From Euryarchaeota archaeon UBA495 (lineage in GTDB: Archaea > Thermoplasmatota > Poseidoniia > Poseidoniales > Poseidoniaceae), in NCBI GenBank assembly GCA_002496845.1, contig DALQ01000075.1, positions 1-13,793 on the forward strand: 13,793 bases of DNA, given 5' to 3'. A program made the translations under genes and the position numbers. Each line of letters starts with the position of its first letter. The stretch's first letter is position 1. Of the stretch, positions 6,609 to 13,793 are shown piece by piece. The notes under the pieces are model-generated. The model saw only the letters and a list, made by a program, of their open reading frames with translations, made no database searches and was not told the DNA's origin.

Positions 6609-8801
6609 CGCTTCTTCGACGTCGTCGAGCAGCAGCGAAACGGGCGCCCGGGCGGCCCTTGGTTCGGCTTCAACCAAACCGTTGACCTCCACGTCCACCA
6701 TCGTTGCTTCTCCGTCGAGTTCGACCGTCAGGAACACGACGCTCCCCGCGCGGATGGTGTCGAGGAACACGTCTTCGCCGTGGTGCATGAAGCGCGGCTC
6801 CACCGCGCAGACGGTGCAAGAGGCCCCGACGGGAGCATCAAAACGCAGCGCTGTGGCTTCCCATGTTCGCGGTCCTGCTGCAAGGCCAACCAGCACCACG
6901 TGCTTGCCTTGACGAGCAAGCCGGGGGTCAAGTCTCCACGCCGCCAGCGCGAGCTCATCGGTGCGATGCCGGAGGTCTGGATTCCCCCAACTCAAGCATG
7001 CGTCTTCGAAGTCCAAGGTCGCCACAGCGTCCAGCGCGAGGTTCAGGTCGCGTCGCTCTTGCTCAACAGGCCGGCCTTCGTCGAGCCGCTGCACGATGCG
7101 ACGCAGGCGTTCTCGTTGCGCCATCATCGTCTTGGCCAGACGTGTGCGTCGGCGCTGCATTTGGGCCAAGTACGCCACAGGAATCAGGAAACTGAAGCCA
7201 AGGATCCATCGGACACGCTCGCCCCAAATTTGTGAAGCCTCGTCGGGTTCAAACCACGGCTCGTCACCTTCGTCCACCACGCCATGGGCCATCTCGAGGG
7301 TGTAATTCAGGACCGGGAGGGCGTCACCCCACGAGGTGTTGAGGACAGCATCGGCATCGACGAGGCTGATTCGAATCAGATGCGTTCCTCGGCCAAATTG
7401 CGCGCTGACGCTGTCACCTTGTCCGTTCAGGATCTCGTCTTTCCGTTCATCCTCGTCAAGCTCGCCCGTGAGCGGATTGATGGGGAAGAGTTCCACACGA
7501 ACAGGTTCATCGGTCCACACAGTGACCTTCACCAAGTGAATCGAATCTTCCCACGCGTCGATGTGCACTGGAAACACGTCAGCGACGTCATGGATGGCGC
7601 GAATCAGATGCCCGTTGGCGCTGCCGTTGAGAGGGAGGTGGCCCGTGAGGTTGCCGTCCAACAGGGCTTGGTCGGTGATGTCCACGTATCCAGGTGCATC
7701 CTCACCGCTGCCAAGGTCGGAGGCCGTGGTGTGCAGCAAGGTCGCAAAACACGCAGGGCTGGAGCACGTCAGGCGCAGAGCCACCGCTCCCGGAAGGGGC
7801 CACACGACGGTCGCGTTGGTGACTGGAAGACTCGACGTGGACACCCATGTTCCCTGAACGAGGTGATGGACCTGCACATCGGTTCCCGCAGCTGGCCCGA
7901 GATGCAATGCATCGGTGTCGTTGACGTCCAAGGCCATGATTTGGCCCCCGTGCCCAACCACGAAACCCTCGCCTTCGGTGAGGTGATGGTGCATGGCTCC
8001 CGTGGCGGGATGCGCGGCCATCGCCAAGGCCACGCCGGTGTTTGGGGTGGTCCCTTCGATCAACGCAAGAAGGCGCTCCCCTTCGCCGACACTCAGGCGC
8101 TGGTTGAACGGCAGGTCGTCTTCGTCCAAAGTGTGGGTTGAATGCGTGGCTTCAGAGGTCGCATTTTGGACGATGAGCCTGAGGCTGATTTCACTCGAAG
8201 CATGCTGCACCGTCACATCGACCCATGCGGCACCATTCGTGCTGGCCAAGAGGTGCGCGGGTGCATCGTCGGACACGTCCAGCACGGCCGTGTCTGCCCC
8301 TTCCCAGCCGGCATCAAGACGGACGTGGTCGGTGCCTGTCCACCAGTGGTCGCCGGTTGTGGTGAGCGGAAGGACAGCAGCGTTTGCAGTCGCGCCAGGT
8401 ACCGGTCGCTGGTCGAGGTCGTCCATCGTCGAGGCGAGGGCCATGGCCACAACTTCCTCTTCTGCAACAAAGTCCACCGCGAGGGTGAAGGTTGTGCTGG
8501 ACGCAGCGACGTGCGTCAGATGGAGCCCGCCCACGGCGGAGGCAACGGTGGCCCCATCGCCGTCGGTCACATGTGCTTCGCAGGACGTGCAGGTGACGAC
8601 AAAGATACCACGCTGGTCTACGTCAAGGTCCAACGTGGTGCTCCACGTCGAGCCAGCATCGCCTTGAACGGTGTACCACGCTTCGTTGCGCAGCACCTCG
8701 GTGGTGTTTGCTGATCCTGAAGCAACCGTCAGGCTGCAGAGGAGCAGCAAGAACAGGGCGGCCGCCCCTCGCTTCGCCATGCACGTGCGGTTCGCCAACA
8801 T
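6606..8801 (-). CDS. Large type I membrane protein: signal peptide, extracellular beta-rich region, one TM, unknown cytoplasmic domain
   Basis: The 731-residue protein starts with a signal peptide (AALFLLLLCSLTVASGSA, about residues 13-31). A long extracellular part of about 500 residues follows, rich in Thr, Ser, Asp and Val, which looks like several beta-sandwich domains. It contains candidate N-glycosylation sequons (for example NTT, NAT, NLT, NGS) and two close Cys pairs (C71/C74 and C346/C351). One membrane segment at about 530-548 (VRWILGFSFLIPVAYLA) is followed by a very basic stretch (MQRRRTRLAK), placing the C-terminus inside. The cytoplasmic part has a helical region (560-595) and a beta-rich domain (about 630-712) with C662/C665. 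I recognise no known catalytic or signalling family. The layout suggests a surface receptor, adhesin or assembly factor, but that is inference. Start: ATG at 8801 or, equally credible, ATG at 8780 (seven residues later). The gene converges on dnaJ with zero gap and diverges from arcS. Confidence 0.8.
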   Translation of the reverse strand: MLANRTCMAKRGAAALFLLLLCSLTVASGSANTTEVLRNEAWYTVQGDAGSTWSTTLDLDVDQRGIFVVTCTSCEAHVTDGDGATVASAVGGLHLTHVAASSTTFTLAVDFVAEEEVVAMALASTMDDLDQRPVPGATANAAVLPLTTTGDHWWTGTDHVRLDAGWEGADTAVLDVSDDAPAHLLASTNGAAWVDVTVQHASSEISLRLIVQNATSEATHSTHTLDEDDLPFNQRLSVGEGERLLALIEGTTPNTGVALAMAAHPATGAMHHHLTEGEGFVVGHGGQIMALDVNDTDALHLGPAAGTDVQVHHLVQGTWVSTSSLPVTNATVVWPLPGAVALRLTCSSPACFATLLHTTASDLGSGEDAPGYVDITDQALLDGNLTGHLPLNGSANGHLIRAIHDVADVFPVHIDAWEDSIHLVKVTVWTDEPVRVELFPINPLTGELDEDERKDEILNGQGDSVSAQFGRGTHLIRISLVDADAVLNTSWGDALPVLNYTLEMAHGVVDEGDEPWFEPDEASQIWGERVRWILGFSFLIPVAYLAQMQRRRTRLAKTMMAQRERLRRIVQRLDEGRPVEQERRDLNLALDAVATLDFEDACLSWGNPDLRHRTDELALAAWRLDPRLARQGKHVVLVGLAAGPRTWEATALRFDAPVGASCTVCAVEPRFMHHGEDVFLDTIRAGSVVFLTVELDGEATMVDVEVNGLVEAEPRAARAPVSLLLDDVEEA

Positions 8802-8804
8802 CGT

Positions 8805-10643
8805 TTGAAGCCCTCGTCTTGGCCGCGCTTTGAAGTGCAGGTCCGGCTGCCGACCGCCATGGACGGCGTCCTTGGTCGAACCGTCCAGACGCGCGACAGG
8901 TTCGCACGGAGCTGGGGACTCGGGGACCGAGCCGCTCCAGAGGCACGCACGCCGGGTTTGGTCTTGATCGAAGGCGACCCATCCCTAGAGGTCGCGCTGG
9001 CCCCGTTTGAAGCGCGCACTTCGCGCACGCTTCCTGCCACGCTGACCTTGTCAGGTCGGGGTTCCTTTGAGGTGCCGTCCTTCGATGCTCCGGGTCCGAC
9101 ATGGTCCGTGAGCCTTGGTCACGTGCTGCCACCTGAGATGGAAGAAGCCGATGCGGGAGAAGCAGCGGGCACTGGCCCTTTGCTGCCCGTGTCGTGGCAA
9201 CGGATGCGCCATGATGCTGACCTGATGGACCCAGCACTGGCTCCACAGGTGGTCGTGTTGACCGATGCCTTGGCCTTGACCAGCGCGCCTGAACGCTTCA
9301 TTGACGCCCTCGTGGCCGTCAAGCGACGATTCCCTGGGGCCTTGCTTTGGGCTCCGGGCATTGGTGGGCCCGACAACCTTGCTTTGCTCACGTGGCTTGG
9401 TGTCGATTTGTTCGATCTGACCCGTTCGCGTCAAGCCTCGGCCTCGGGGATGCTCCTCGACCGTGGCGGGCCCCGCACACCTGCGGTGGACCTTGGAGAA
9501 TCCGCGGCCATGGAGCAGCAAGTGAAGGCGTGGCAAGCGGCCATCGCTGAAGTCCGGGAACACCTTGGCTGCGGGACCCTTCGACAGGTCGTGGACCGTC
9601 AAGCCCTCGTCGCCCCATCGACCGTGGCTCAACTCCGTCATCACGACACGGCTTGTGCGTCCATGGAAGGAATCCTGGAACGTCACGTTCCACGGGAGCG
9701 TCGTTTGATGTGCATGTCAGAGACCACGCTTCATGAGCCAGCGGTGGCCGATTGGGTGCGGTGGATGAGCACAGAATACCGTGCTCCTGAAGGCCTCGAC
9801 CGCGTGCTTGTGCTGCTTCCATGTTCCGCCCGGAAACCGTACCGCACCTCGAAGTCACATCGACGTTTCATTGAGGCCATTGGAACCAACGCGGTGCACG
9901 AAGTGATGGTGACCTCGCCCCTTGGTTTGGTGCCACGCGACGTGGAACAAACGTGGCCTGCTCGGCATTACGATCTGGCGGTCACCGGGCGATGGAGCGC
10001 CGACGAAATCGAACGGATTGGTCGTATGCTGTCTGCGCTCATCAAGGCGCACGACTACCAATGCATTGTGGATCACTCTGGGCTAACTCTTCCAGAATCC
10101 TGCTACATGGGCCTGCCTCGTGTGGACACACGCCAGGGAGATTCCGCAGGTTCTCGCGCAGCCCTCGACCGGTTGAGCGAGGAAGTTCGCGAAGCGATTC
10201 GCACCCATGGCGCTCGCCGTCGCTCACGTGACAACATGCACCTCGATGAGTGGCGAAGCGCCTCACGTCGCCTCCTTGGCGGGGACGGTTGGTTGGACGG
10301 GGTCGAAGTCCGCGGACGGCCTCCGCGCTTCCGGATCATGGTCGGAGGTGACCAAATCGGACAGTGGTCGCCTGACCGTGGTGGATTTGCCCTGTCAAAG
10401 GCCTCCGTGCTGCGCTTGGCCGATGGAGCGGCGTTGCCGACGGTTCACTTGCTTCCGGGGACCTCTTGGAAAGGTGACATCCACGTCGGCATCGTGGAAC
10501 GTGTCGAGGGTGACATTCGCGTTGGTTCAGACCTTCTGGTGATGCAAGACGAAGTCCCCGTCGGCCTTGCACGTGCACTTGCACCCGGTTGGGAATGGGC
10601 AGGCACCCCAGGCCGCCTTGCCAAAGCACATCAGCGTCTTTGA
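8805..10643 (+). CDS. arcS: Archaeosine synthase ArcS (TgtA2)
   Basis: The 612-residue protein matches archaeosine synthase, which attaches lysine to preQ0 at position 15 of archaeal tRNAs on the way to archaeosine, a modified base that stabilises the tRNA core. The decisive motif is P339-C340-SAR-K344-P345-Y346-RT-S349-KS-H352, the ArcS-specific PC-x3-KPY-x2-S-x2-H signature, in the core domain (about 330-430). The N-terminal part (about 1-300) is a divergent tRNA-guanine transglycosylase-like domain; LLWAPGIGGPDNLALLTWLG and DLFDLTRSRQAS (180-212) are characteristic. The C-terminus (about 530-600) is a PUA RNA-binding domain (VHLLPGTSWKGDIHVGI...DIRVGSDLLVM). The insertion transglycosylase (TgtA) and the radical-SAM partner are not in this window. 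Start is uncertain: TTG 8805 keeps the FEVQVRLP segment; GTG 8835 or ATG 8859 would be shorter. No SD site is visible before TTG 8805. Confidence 0.92.
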   Translation: MKPSSWPRFEVQVRLPTAMDGVLGRTVQTRDRFARSWGLGDRAAPEARTPGLVLIEGDPSLEVALAPFEARTSRTLPATLTLSGRGSFEVPSFDAPGPTWSVSLGHVLPPEMEEADAGEAAGTGPLLPVSWQRMRHDADLMDPALAPQVVVLTDALALTSAPERFIDALVAVKRRFPGALLWAPGIGGPDNLALLTWLGVDLFDLTRSRQASASGMLLDRGGPRTPAVDLGESAAMEQQVKAWQAAIAEVREHLGCGTLRQVVDRQALVAPSTVAQLRHHDTACASMEGILERHVPRERRLMCMSETTLHEPAVADWVRWMSTEYRAPEGLDRVLVLLPCSARKPYRTSKSHRRFIEAIGTNAVHEVMVTSPLGLVPRDVEQTWPARHYDLAVTGRWSADEIERIGRMLSALIKAHDYQCIVDHSGLTLPESCYMGLPRVDTRQGDSAGSRAALDRLSEEVREAIRTHGARRRSRDNMHLDEWRSASRRLLGGDGWLDGVEVRGRPPRFRIMVGGDQIGQWSPDRGGFALSKASVLRLADGAALPTVHLLPGTSWKGDIHVGIVERVEGDIRVGSDLLVMQDEVPVGLARALAPGWEWAGTPGRLAKAHQRL

Positions 10644-10699
10644 GACTGGAGGCCCGCGGCGATGCGGTTAAGAGGGAAGAGCAGGTCGCCGGACCGTTC

Positions 10700-10705
10700 G
10701 GAGGT
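10700..10705 (+). promoter_or_regulatory. Shine-Dalgarno site of rps15 (GGAGGT)
   Basis: GGAGGT sits 6 bases upstream of ATG 10712. This settles the start of the S15 gene against longer in-frame options and against the out-of-frame ATG at 10708. Confidence 0.8.
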
Positions 10706-10711
10706 CCATGC

Positions 10712-11167
10712 ATGGCAAGGATGTACTCGTCCCGCAAAGGTGTCAGTGGCTCGTCCAAGCCCAACGTGAACGAAGCGCCCGCTTGGTCCAACACGGACAA
10801 AGCGGCCGTTGAGGCTCTCATTCTGGACTACGCCAAGGCCGGCCATTCCAGCGCCGAAATCGGCAGTTTCCTCCGTGACCGCCATGCGGTCCCCGACGTT
10901 CGTCTCGTGCTCGGCCGCCGCATCGGTGCGGTGCTCGCTGAAGCCGATTTGGCTGGCACCTACCCTGAGGACATGATGAACCTCATGCGCCGTGCAGCTG
11001 GTCTCATCGACCACATGGGGAGCAACCACAAGGATCTCCACAACCGTCGTGCCCTCGAGCTCACCGAAGCGAAGATTCGCCGCTTGGCGACCTACTACAT
11101 GGGTGAAGGTCGCCTTCCCGCCGACTGGCGCTACAAGCGTGACCAACTCCGCCTGATGGTGGAGTGA
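10712..11167 (+). CDS. rps15: 30S ribosomal protein S15 (archaeal/eukaryotic uS15 type)
   Basis: The 151-residue protein is the long archaeal form of uS15, a primary 16S rRNA binding protein of the small subunit; bacterial S15 is only about 89 residues. The start MARMYSSRKGVSGSSKP matches the family's basic N-terminal extension (typically MARMHSRRKGxSGS). The N-terminal helices (AAVEALILDYAKAGHSSAEIGSFLRDRHAVPDV at about 31-63) are the archaeal-specific domain. The C-terminal core contains the rRNA-binding helices, with LIDHMGSNHKDLHNRRAL (about 98-115) as the classic S15 signature and LATYYMGEGRLPADWRY near the end. The frame is open further upstream to 10589, inside arcS, but the SD site at 10700-10705 and family length fix the start at 10712. 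It lies 68 bases after arcS on the same strand. Downstream, many euryarchaea place a RecJ-like gene here, which bears on the next entry. Confidence 0.97.
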   Translation: MARMYSSRKGVSGSSKPNVNEAPAWSNTDKAAVEALILDYAKAGHSSAEIGSFLRDRHAVPDVRLVLGRRIGAVLAEADLAGTYPEDMMNLMRRAAGLIDHMGSNHKDLHNRRALELTEAKIRRLATYYMGEGRLPADWRYKRDQLRLMVE

Positions 11168-11187
11168 ACGCTGGCGCAGGTTGATGT

Positions 11188-11209
11188 GTCCCCGCTGCTG
11201 AGGCGGGAC
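11188..11209 (+). other. Small hairpin immediately before the gene downstream of rps15
   Basis: GTCCCCGC (11188-11195) and GCGGGAC (11203-11209) are complementary apart from one bulged C, with a 7-base loop TGCTGAG. The hairpin ends one base before ATG 11211 and covers GAGG at 11200-11203, the only SD-like sequence there. It could reduce initiation of this gene relative to rps15. This is a reading of base pairing only. Confidence 0.35.
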
Positions 11210-11210
11210 G

Positions 11211-12122
11211 ATGTCGCCCCTGTCCACCATCGAAGGCCTCGCCGAGGCCGCGTCATGGGCAGAACACGTCGCGGCCTCCTTGACCGCTGGGCACACCGTG
11301 GTGTTGGACGGCGCGGCGGACCTCAATGTCGTCCTTGGTTTGGTGCAGTTGGAAGCAGCGTTGCTTGACCGTGGGCTACCGTACCGACGGGCGCTTTCTC
11401 CCTCGACGCATTTCCTTCCTGCATCGGAACGTGAATCACCGACAATCAAGGCAGGTGATGTTCATTGCATGGTCGTTGAAGAACAGGACGCGCATCCCTC
11501 CCTCCCTGATTCGGAAGGGCCTCTCGTTCGCTTCGTTCCCGTGGGTGCTTCCGTCGAGATGGGCCGTGAGCAACGCTCCAGAACGGGAGCGTTGAGCCCT
11601 GCACTGCTCTGTGCTCTGGTCGCTGAGCACATGGCACCCTCTGGACCTCGGGTCCGACGCGTTCGACCTTGGGTCCTGCTTGCGCAGTGGGGTCGTGGAG
11701 CCTTGGACGCCAGCTATGATCCCTGGTACACCGTGTTGCGCGACCACCTCTGTGAGGAAGGAACGTTGCGCGTTGCCAACCTTGCCGAGGTCGAGACCCT
11801 TCCAAGCGACCTCCCCCATGGCTTGTCTCCAACCTTGCTGAATCGCCTTCGGAAGGCATGGCCTCGTATGGACCACGAAGCACGTTCACGTGGCTTTTCT
11901 GAGGCCGTTCTTCCTGCCTTGCGCCACACCGATGTGGCGTCTGCACGGTTGGAAGAGATCGTCTGGCACCGTCCAGTGCTCCCTGGAAACCCGCTCGACG
12001 TGTTGGAACAGGCGTCACGTCTCGCTTCAGAACCTCCAACGGACAGCGCTCAAGGGCGCGTTTCAATGAGCCGACGGATGGATGCTCTCTTGTCGACTGG
12101 AACCTTGGTTGAACCAAACTGA
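11211..12122 (+). CDS. Hypothetical protein beside rps15, possible degenerate RecJ/GAN-like (Cdc45-like) protein
   Basis: The 303-residue protein has no motif that names it directly. Two clues suggest a RecJ-like origin. First, in many euryarchaea the gene after rps15 encodes a DHH-family RecJ-like nuclease (GAN, a GINS-associated protein). Second, residues 27-61, GHTVVLDGAADLNVVLGLVQ followed by LEAALLDRGLPYR, have the strand-helix pattern of the N-terminal DHH motif I region (VVxHxDADGxxSAxLL...GxP), but the catalytic Asp and His residues are missing or replaced. Another strand, GDVHCMVVEE (82-91), sits where a DHH aspartate strand would be. The chain is shorter than typical GAN (about 450-480 residues), and no DHHA1 glycine motif is visible. 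If the relationship is right it would be an inactive, structural relative, as eukaryotic Cdc45 is. I rate the gene as real with high certainty and the family link as tentative. The start ATG 11211 lies 43 bases after rps15. Confidence 0.55.
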   Translation: MSPLSTIEGLAEAASWAEHVAASLTAGHTVVLDGAADLNVVLGLVQLEAALLDRGLPYRRALSPSTHFLPASERESPTIKAGDVHCMVVEEQDAHPSLPDSEGPLVRFVPVGASVEMGREQRSRTGALSPALLCALVAEHMAPSGPRVRRVRPWVLLAQWGRGALDASYDPWYTVLRDHLCEEGTLRVANLAEVETLPSDLPHGLSPTLLNRLRKAWPRMDHEARSRGFSEAVLPALRHTDVASARLEEIVWHRPVLPGNPLDVLEQASRLASEPPTDSAQGRVSMSRRMDALLSTGTLVEPN

Positions 12123-12128
12123 GCACCA

Positions 12129-12512
12129 ATGGTTTCAAGGAACTCCGGCCGATGGAAGAGCATGGCCATCGAGCGTTTGTTGACGGGCGGCATCCGCGAC
12201 CAGATTCAAGACTTGATGGCCACGGAAGATCTCGTCCTTGAGACCTTCCGTGACTTGGTCAAGGACGAACTCAAGGCCCACATCAGGAACGTCATCGACG
12301 ATGACCCCGAACTCAAGGAAGAAATCAAGGAAGCCGTAGGATACTATTTCCAAGCCAAGGCGCGTTCGGTGTACGCCGAATTGAAGGCGAGCCGAGCCGC
12401 GACACGACTCGGTCTGCGCATGCTTCCCGATGAACTCCAGGGGGAGATTGGAACGGCCCTCGTTGGTTTGTTTGAGAAAGAACTTGGAACCCTCCTCGAA
12501 CGTGCGCTTTGA
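12129..12512 (+). CDS. Small helical hypothetical protein, 116-127 aa
   Basis: I do not recognise a family. The product is entirely helical and strongly charged, with segments such as FRDLVKDELKAHIRNVIDDD and ELKEEIKEAVGYYFQAKARS (residues about 43-80) that could form a coiled coil or helical bundle, followed by a more hydrophobic C-terminal helix region (GTALVGLFEKELGTLLERAL). There are no Cys pairs, membrane segments or catalytic motifs. Two starts are possible: ATG 12129, 6 bases after the upstream stop, and ATG 12162 (product beginning MAIERLL), which is preceded by GGAAGAG and removes an atypical Ser/Arg-rich leader. I slightly favour 12162 biologically but give the longer form. Its TGA at 12510-12512 overlaps the SD site of the next gene, implying translational coupling. 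The four genes from rps15 to the window end are closely spaced and may be one transcript. Confidence 0.75.
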   Translation: MVSRNSGRWKSMAIERLLTGGIRDQIQDLMATEDLVLETFRDLVKDELKAHIRNVIDDDPELKEEIKEAVGYYFQAKARSVYAELKASRAATRLGLRMLPDELQGEIGTALVGLFEKELGTLLERAL

Positions 12513-12519
12513 GGTGATC
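12511..12519 (+). promoter_or_regulatory. Strong Shine-Dalgarno site (GAGGTGATC) for the GTG-started gene at 12522
   Basis: GAGGTGATC is fully complementary to the conserved 3' end of archaeal 16S rRNA and ends 2 bases before GTG 12522 (5 bases after GAGGTG). It overlaps the TGA of the preceding gene and selects GTG 12522 over the in-frame ATG at 12549, which would lose half of the signal peptide. Confidence 0.85.
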
Positions 12520-12521
12520 CT

Positions 12522-13793
12522 GTGCGGCAAGTCCTCGTGGCGTTGCTGATGTTGGCGCCGTTGGTCTTCGTTCCGTCCGCCACGGCCGTGGAAGGTCGAG
12601 CGTCCTCAGAGATCATTTGTTGCCCCGCAGTGGACCTCGAACTCTTCATGTTGGGTTCCGCAGACAACGGAGTCCTCAGTCCATTTTCTGAACGGCTCGG
12701 GGATGAACCAGAAAGCGCGATCATCGCCAACGCCGTCACGTCGGAAGAAGTGGTGGCCACGTGGCGGCTTCAGGACCTCTATGCAGGGACCGTGCCAGAT
12801 TCCACGTGGTCGATTCAGTTGCCGGTGCTGGTCGAAAATGCCGGCGGCGCTCAAGTCAATTTCTCGGTGGAAGTGGCCATCGGTTCCAACGTCTTCGTCG
12901 GGGAACTTCCAGCGCCGTCGACCTTCGTCGGAACAGGGCAGAGCACGGTCAGTTTCGACGTTCAGGTGGATGAAACCACGGTAGGTGACGGCTGGGACCT
13001 CGAGGTGGTGCTTCTTGCTCGTTCGGTCATTTTCTCTGTGCCTCAGAGCGGATCCCAACTCTCGGTCCAATGGGGTGCAGACGATGCTGATGCGTCGATT
13101 TCAGGCGAGCTGTCAGCCGTCGAGATGCGTTTGCTGGACGTGGAAACCGACGGGGCCGACGCATACCTTGGCGTCGTGCTTGCCTCACCGTTTGGAACGG
13201 ACCTTCTTGCATTCAGCAACGATTTGACCCTCCGACTTGATGGGAATGCGGTTTCAGGCGATCCGGTCGAAACGCAATCCGCGGACGGCATTCGAGTCAC
13301 CTGGACCTACACCGACGACGACCCCGGTGAACGAACGATGAACCTCGAAGTCACCTTGCGTTTGCAAAGCGGTGGCGCCACCATCACCAGCGAGACCACG
13401 GAAGTGACCTTCATCACCGAAGGAGGCGAAGGCGGTGGCGGCACCTACTACCCCTCTGAAGAACCGCTCCGAACAACGGGTGCGGGGTCTTCGTTGTCCA
13501 TCGTGGGGTCCTTGGACGTGTCTCAAGACCGAGGCGAGCTGGTGTTCGAACGCGAGACCTCAATCACGTTGGACGGTGAAATGTCGTTTTGGATGCGGTG
13601 GTCCCTTGACCATCTTGGAAGCGAAGATTTGGCGCTCTCCCCCACCATTCGTTCCTTCCGCGCCGGAGGTGTCGGTGACGAAGAACGTGAAAGCCGCATG
13701 ATCGAGTCGGTGGAACGGCAAGAATTTGAGCAGCAAATGGGGAAACTGCACGTTTCTTTCCTGTCCAATGGTCTTGGCCTCAAACCGGACGAA
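12522..13793 (+). CDS. Secreted, beta-rich protein of unknown function (3' partial)
   Basis: The frame starts at GTG 12522 and is open to the right edge, giving 424 residues with no stop, so the gene continues beyond the window. The N-terminus is a signal peptide (about residues 1-22: VLVALLMLAPLVFVPSATA), predicting export. The mature part is acidic and rich in Thr, Ser, Val and Gly, with alternating strands typical of stacked beta-sandwich domains (for example WSIQLPVLVENAGGAQVNFS near 96-115 and VTWTYTDDDPGERTMNLEV at 259-277). A Cys-Cys pair (C33, C34) lies just after the signal region, and a Gly-rich hinge (GGEGGGGTYYP, 301-311) separates two parts. A charged stretch with many Glu and Arg (386-404) follows. 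Whether it ends in a membrane anchor cannot be seen. No enzyme motif is visible, so surface or extracellular-structure roles are only inference. Confidence 0.82.
   Translation, partial: MRQVLVALLMLAPLVFVPSATAVEGRASSEIICCPAVDLELFMLGSADNGVLSPFSERLGDEPESAIIANAVTSEEVVATWRLQDLYAGTVPDSTWSIQLPVLVENAGGAQVNFSVEVAIGSNVFVGELPAPSTFVGTGQSTVSFDVQVDETTVGDGWDLEVVLLARSVIFSVPQSGSQLSVQWGADDADASISGELSAVEMRLLDVETDGADAYLGVVLASPFGTDLLAFSNDLTLRLDGNAVSGDPVETQSADGIRVTWTYTDDDPGERTMNLEVTLRLQSGGATITSETTEVTFITEGGEGGGGTYYPSEEPLRTTGAGSSLSIVGSLDVSQDRGELVFERETSITLDGEMSFWMRWSLDHLGSEDLALSPTIRSFRAGGVGDEERESRMIESVERQEFEQQMGKLHVSFLSNGLGLKPDE

Noticed and set aside
7284..8141. Long plus-strand open frame opposite the type I membrane protein
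   Set aside because: The frame has no recognisable domain, while the minus-strand frame has a signal peptide, sequons and a membrane segment; this is a GC-rich shadow frame.
10589..10711. Longer start for rps15 inside arcS
   Set aside because: The SD site GGAGGT before ATG 10712 and the family's MARM start favour the shorter form.
12606..13070. Minus-strand open frames opposite the 3' secreted gene
   Set aside because: The plus-strand frame is open for 424 codons with a signal peptide and a strong SD site; the minus-strand frames are short shadows.
1..13793. CRISPR arrays, tRNA or rRNA genes, insertion sequences, attachment sites
   Set aside because: I saw no regularly spaced repeats, cloverleaf-like segments, transposase motifs or flanking direct repeats; coding genes fill almost the whole window.

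Overview
The window is a dense, GC-rich stretch that reads as the chromosome of an archaeon. The long (about 151-residue) archaeal form of ribosomal protein S15, an archaeosine synthase (ArcS), a PF01877/COG1325-type RNA-binding protein and Shine-Dalgarno (SD) sites such as GAGGTGATC all point that way. Bacterial-type DnaJ, many secreted or membrane proteins, and a C-terminal W-T-x-E-Q-W...H-Y-G tail that I associate with Marine Group II proteins suggest an uncultivated marine euryarchaeon (Poseidoniales, Marine Group II). That lineage call is inference, not demonstrated.

Layout, left to right. 1-752: the end of an Ala/Pro-rich protein and a small unknown gene. 789-1577: a lipoprotein with a metzincin-like zinc-protease motif, converging on a small two-pass membrane protein (1574-1906, minus). 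1989-2981: a pyroglutamyl-peptidase I domain fused to a Nudix hydrolase, ending back to back with an RNA-binding exosome-associated-type protein (2982-3503, minus). 3613-4611: an ExoA-like family 2 glycosyltransferase with C-terminal membrane segments. 4660-5421: a membrane protein with a C-terminal zinc ribbon. 5478-6605: DnaJ. 6606-8801 (minus): a large type I membrane protein of unknown function. 8805-10643: ArcS. 10712-11167: ribosomal protein S15. 11211-12122: a protein that may be a degenerate RecJ/GAN-like (Cdc45-like) relative. 12129-12512: a small helical protein. 12522 to the end: a secreted protein cut by the window edge.

There is no single metabolic operon. Translation and RNA genes (ArcS, S15, the RNA-binding protein, possibly the S15-linked protein) are mixed with cell-surface genes (protease, glycosyltransferase, type I membrane protein, secreted protein) and protein quality control (DnaJ). 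Genes are packed very tightly: two of three convergent junctions are zero-gap, with both TGA stops forming the palindrome TGATCA, and the third overlaps by 4 bases. One divergent pair is separated by only 3 bases under the longest start choices. No gap without a gene exceeds about 110 bases. I saw no tRNA, rRNA, CRISPR array, insertion sequence or attachment site.

The most novel items are the peptidase-Nudix fusion, the putative inactive RecJ-like protein beside S15, the protease with a non-canonical third ligand position, and the large uncharacterised membrane receptor-like protein. I did not find a clear multi-gene defence or mobile system.
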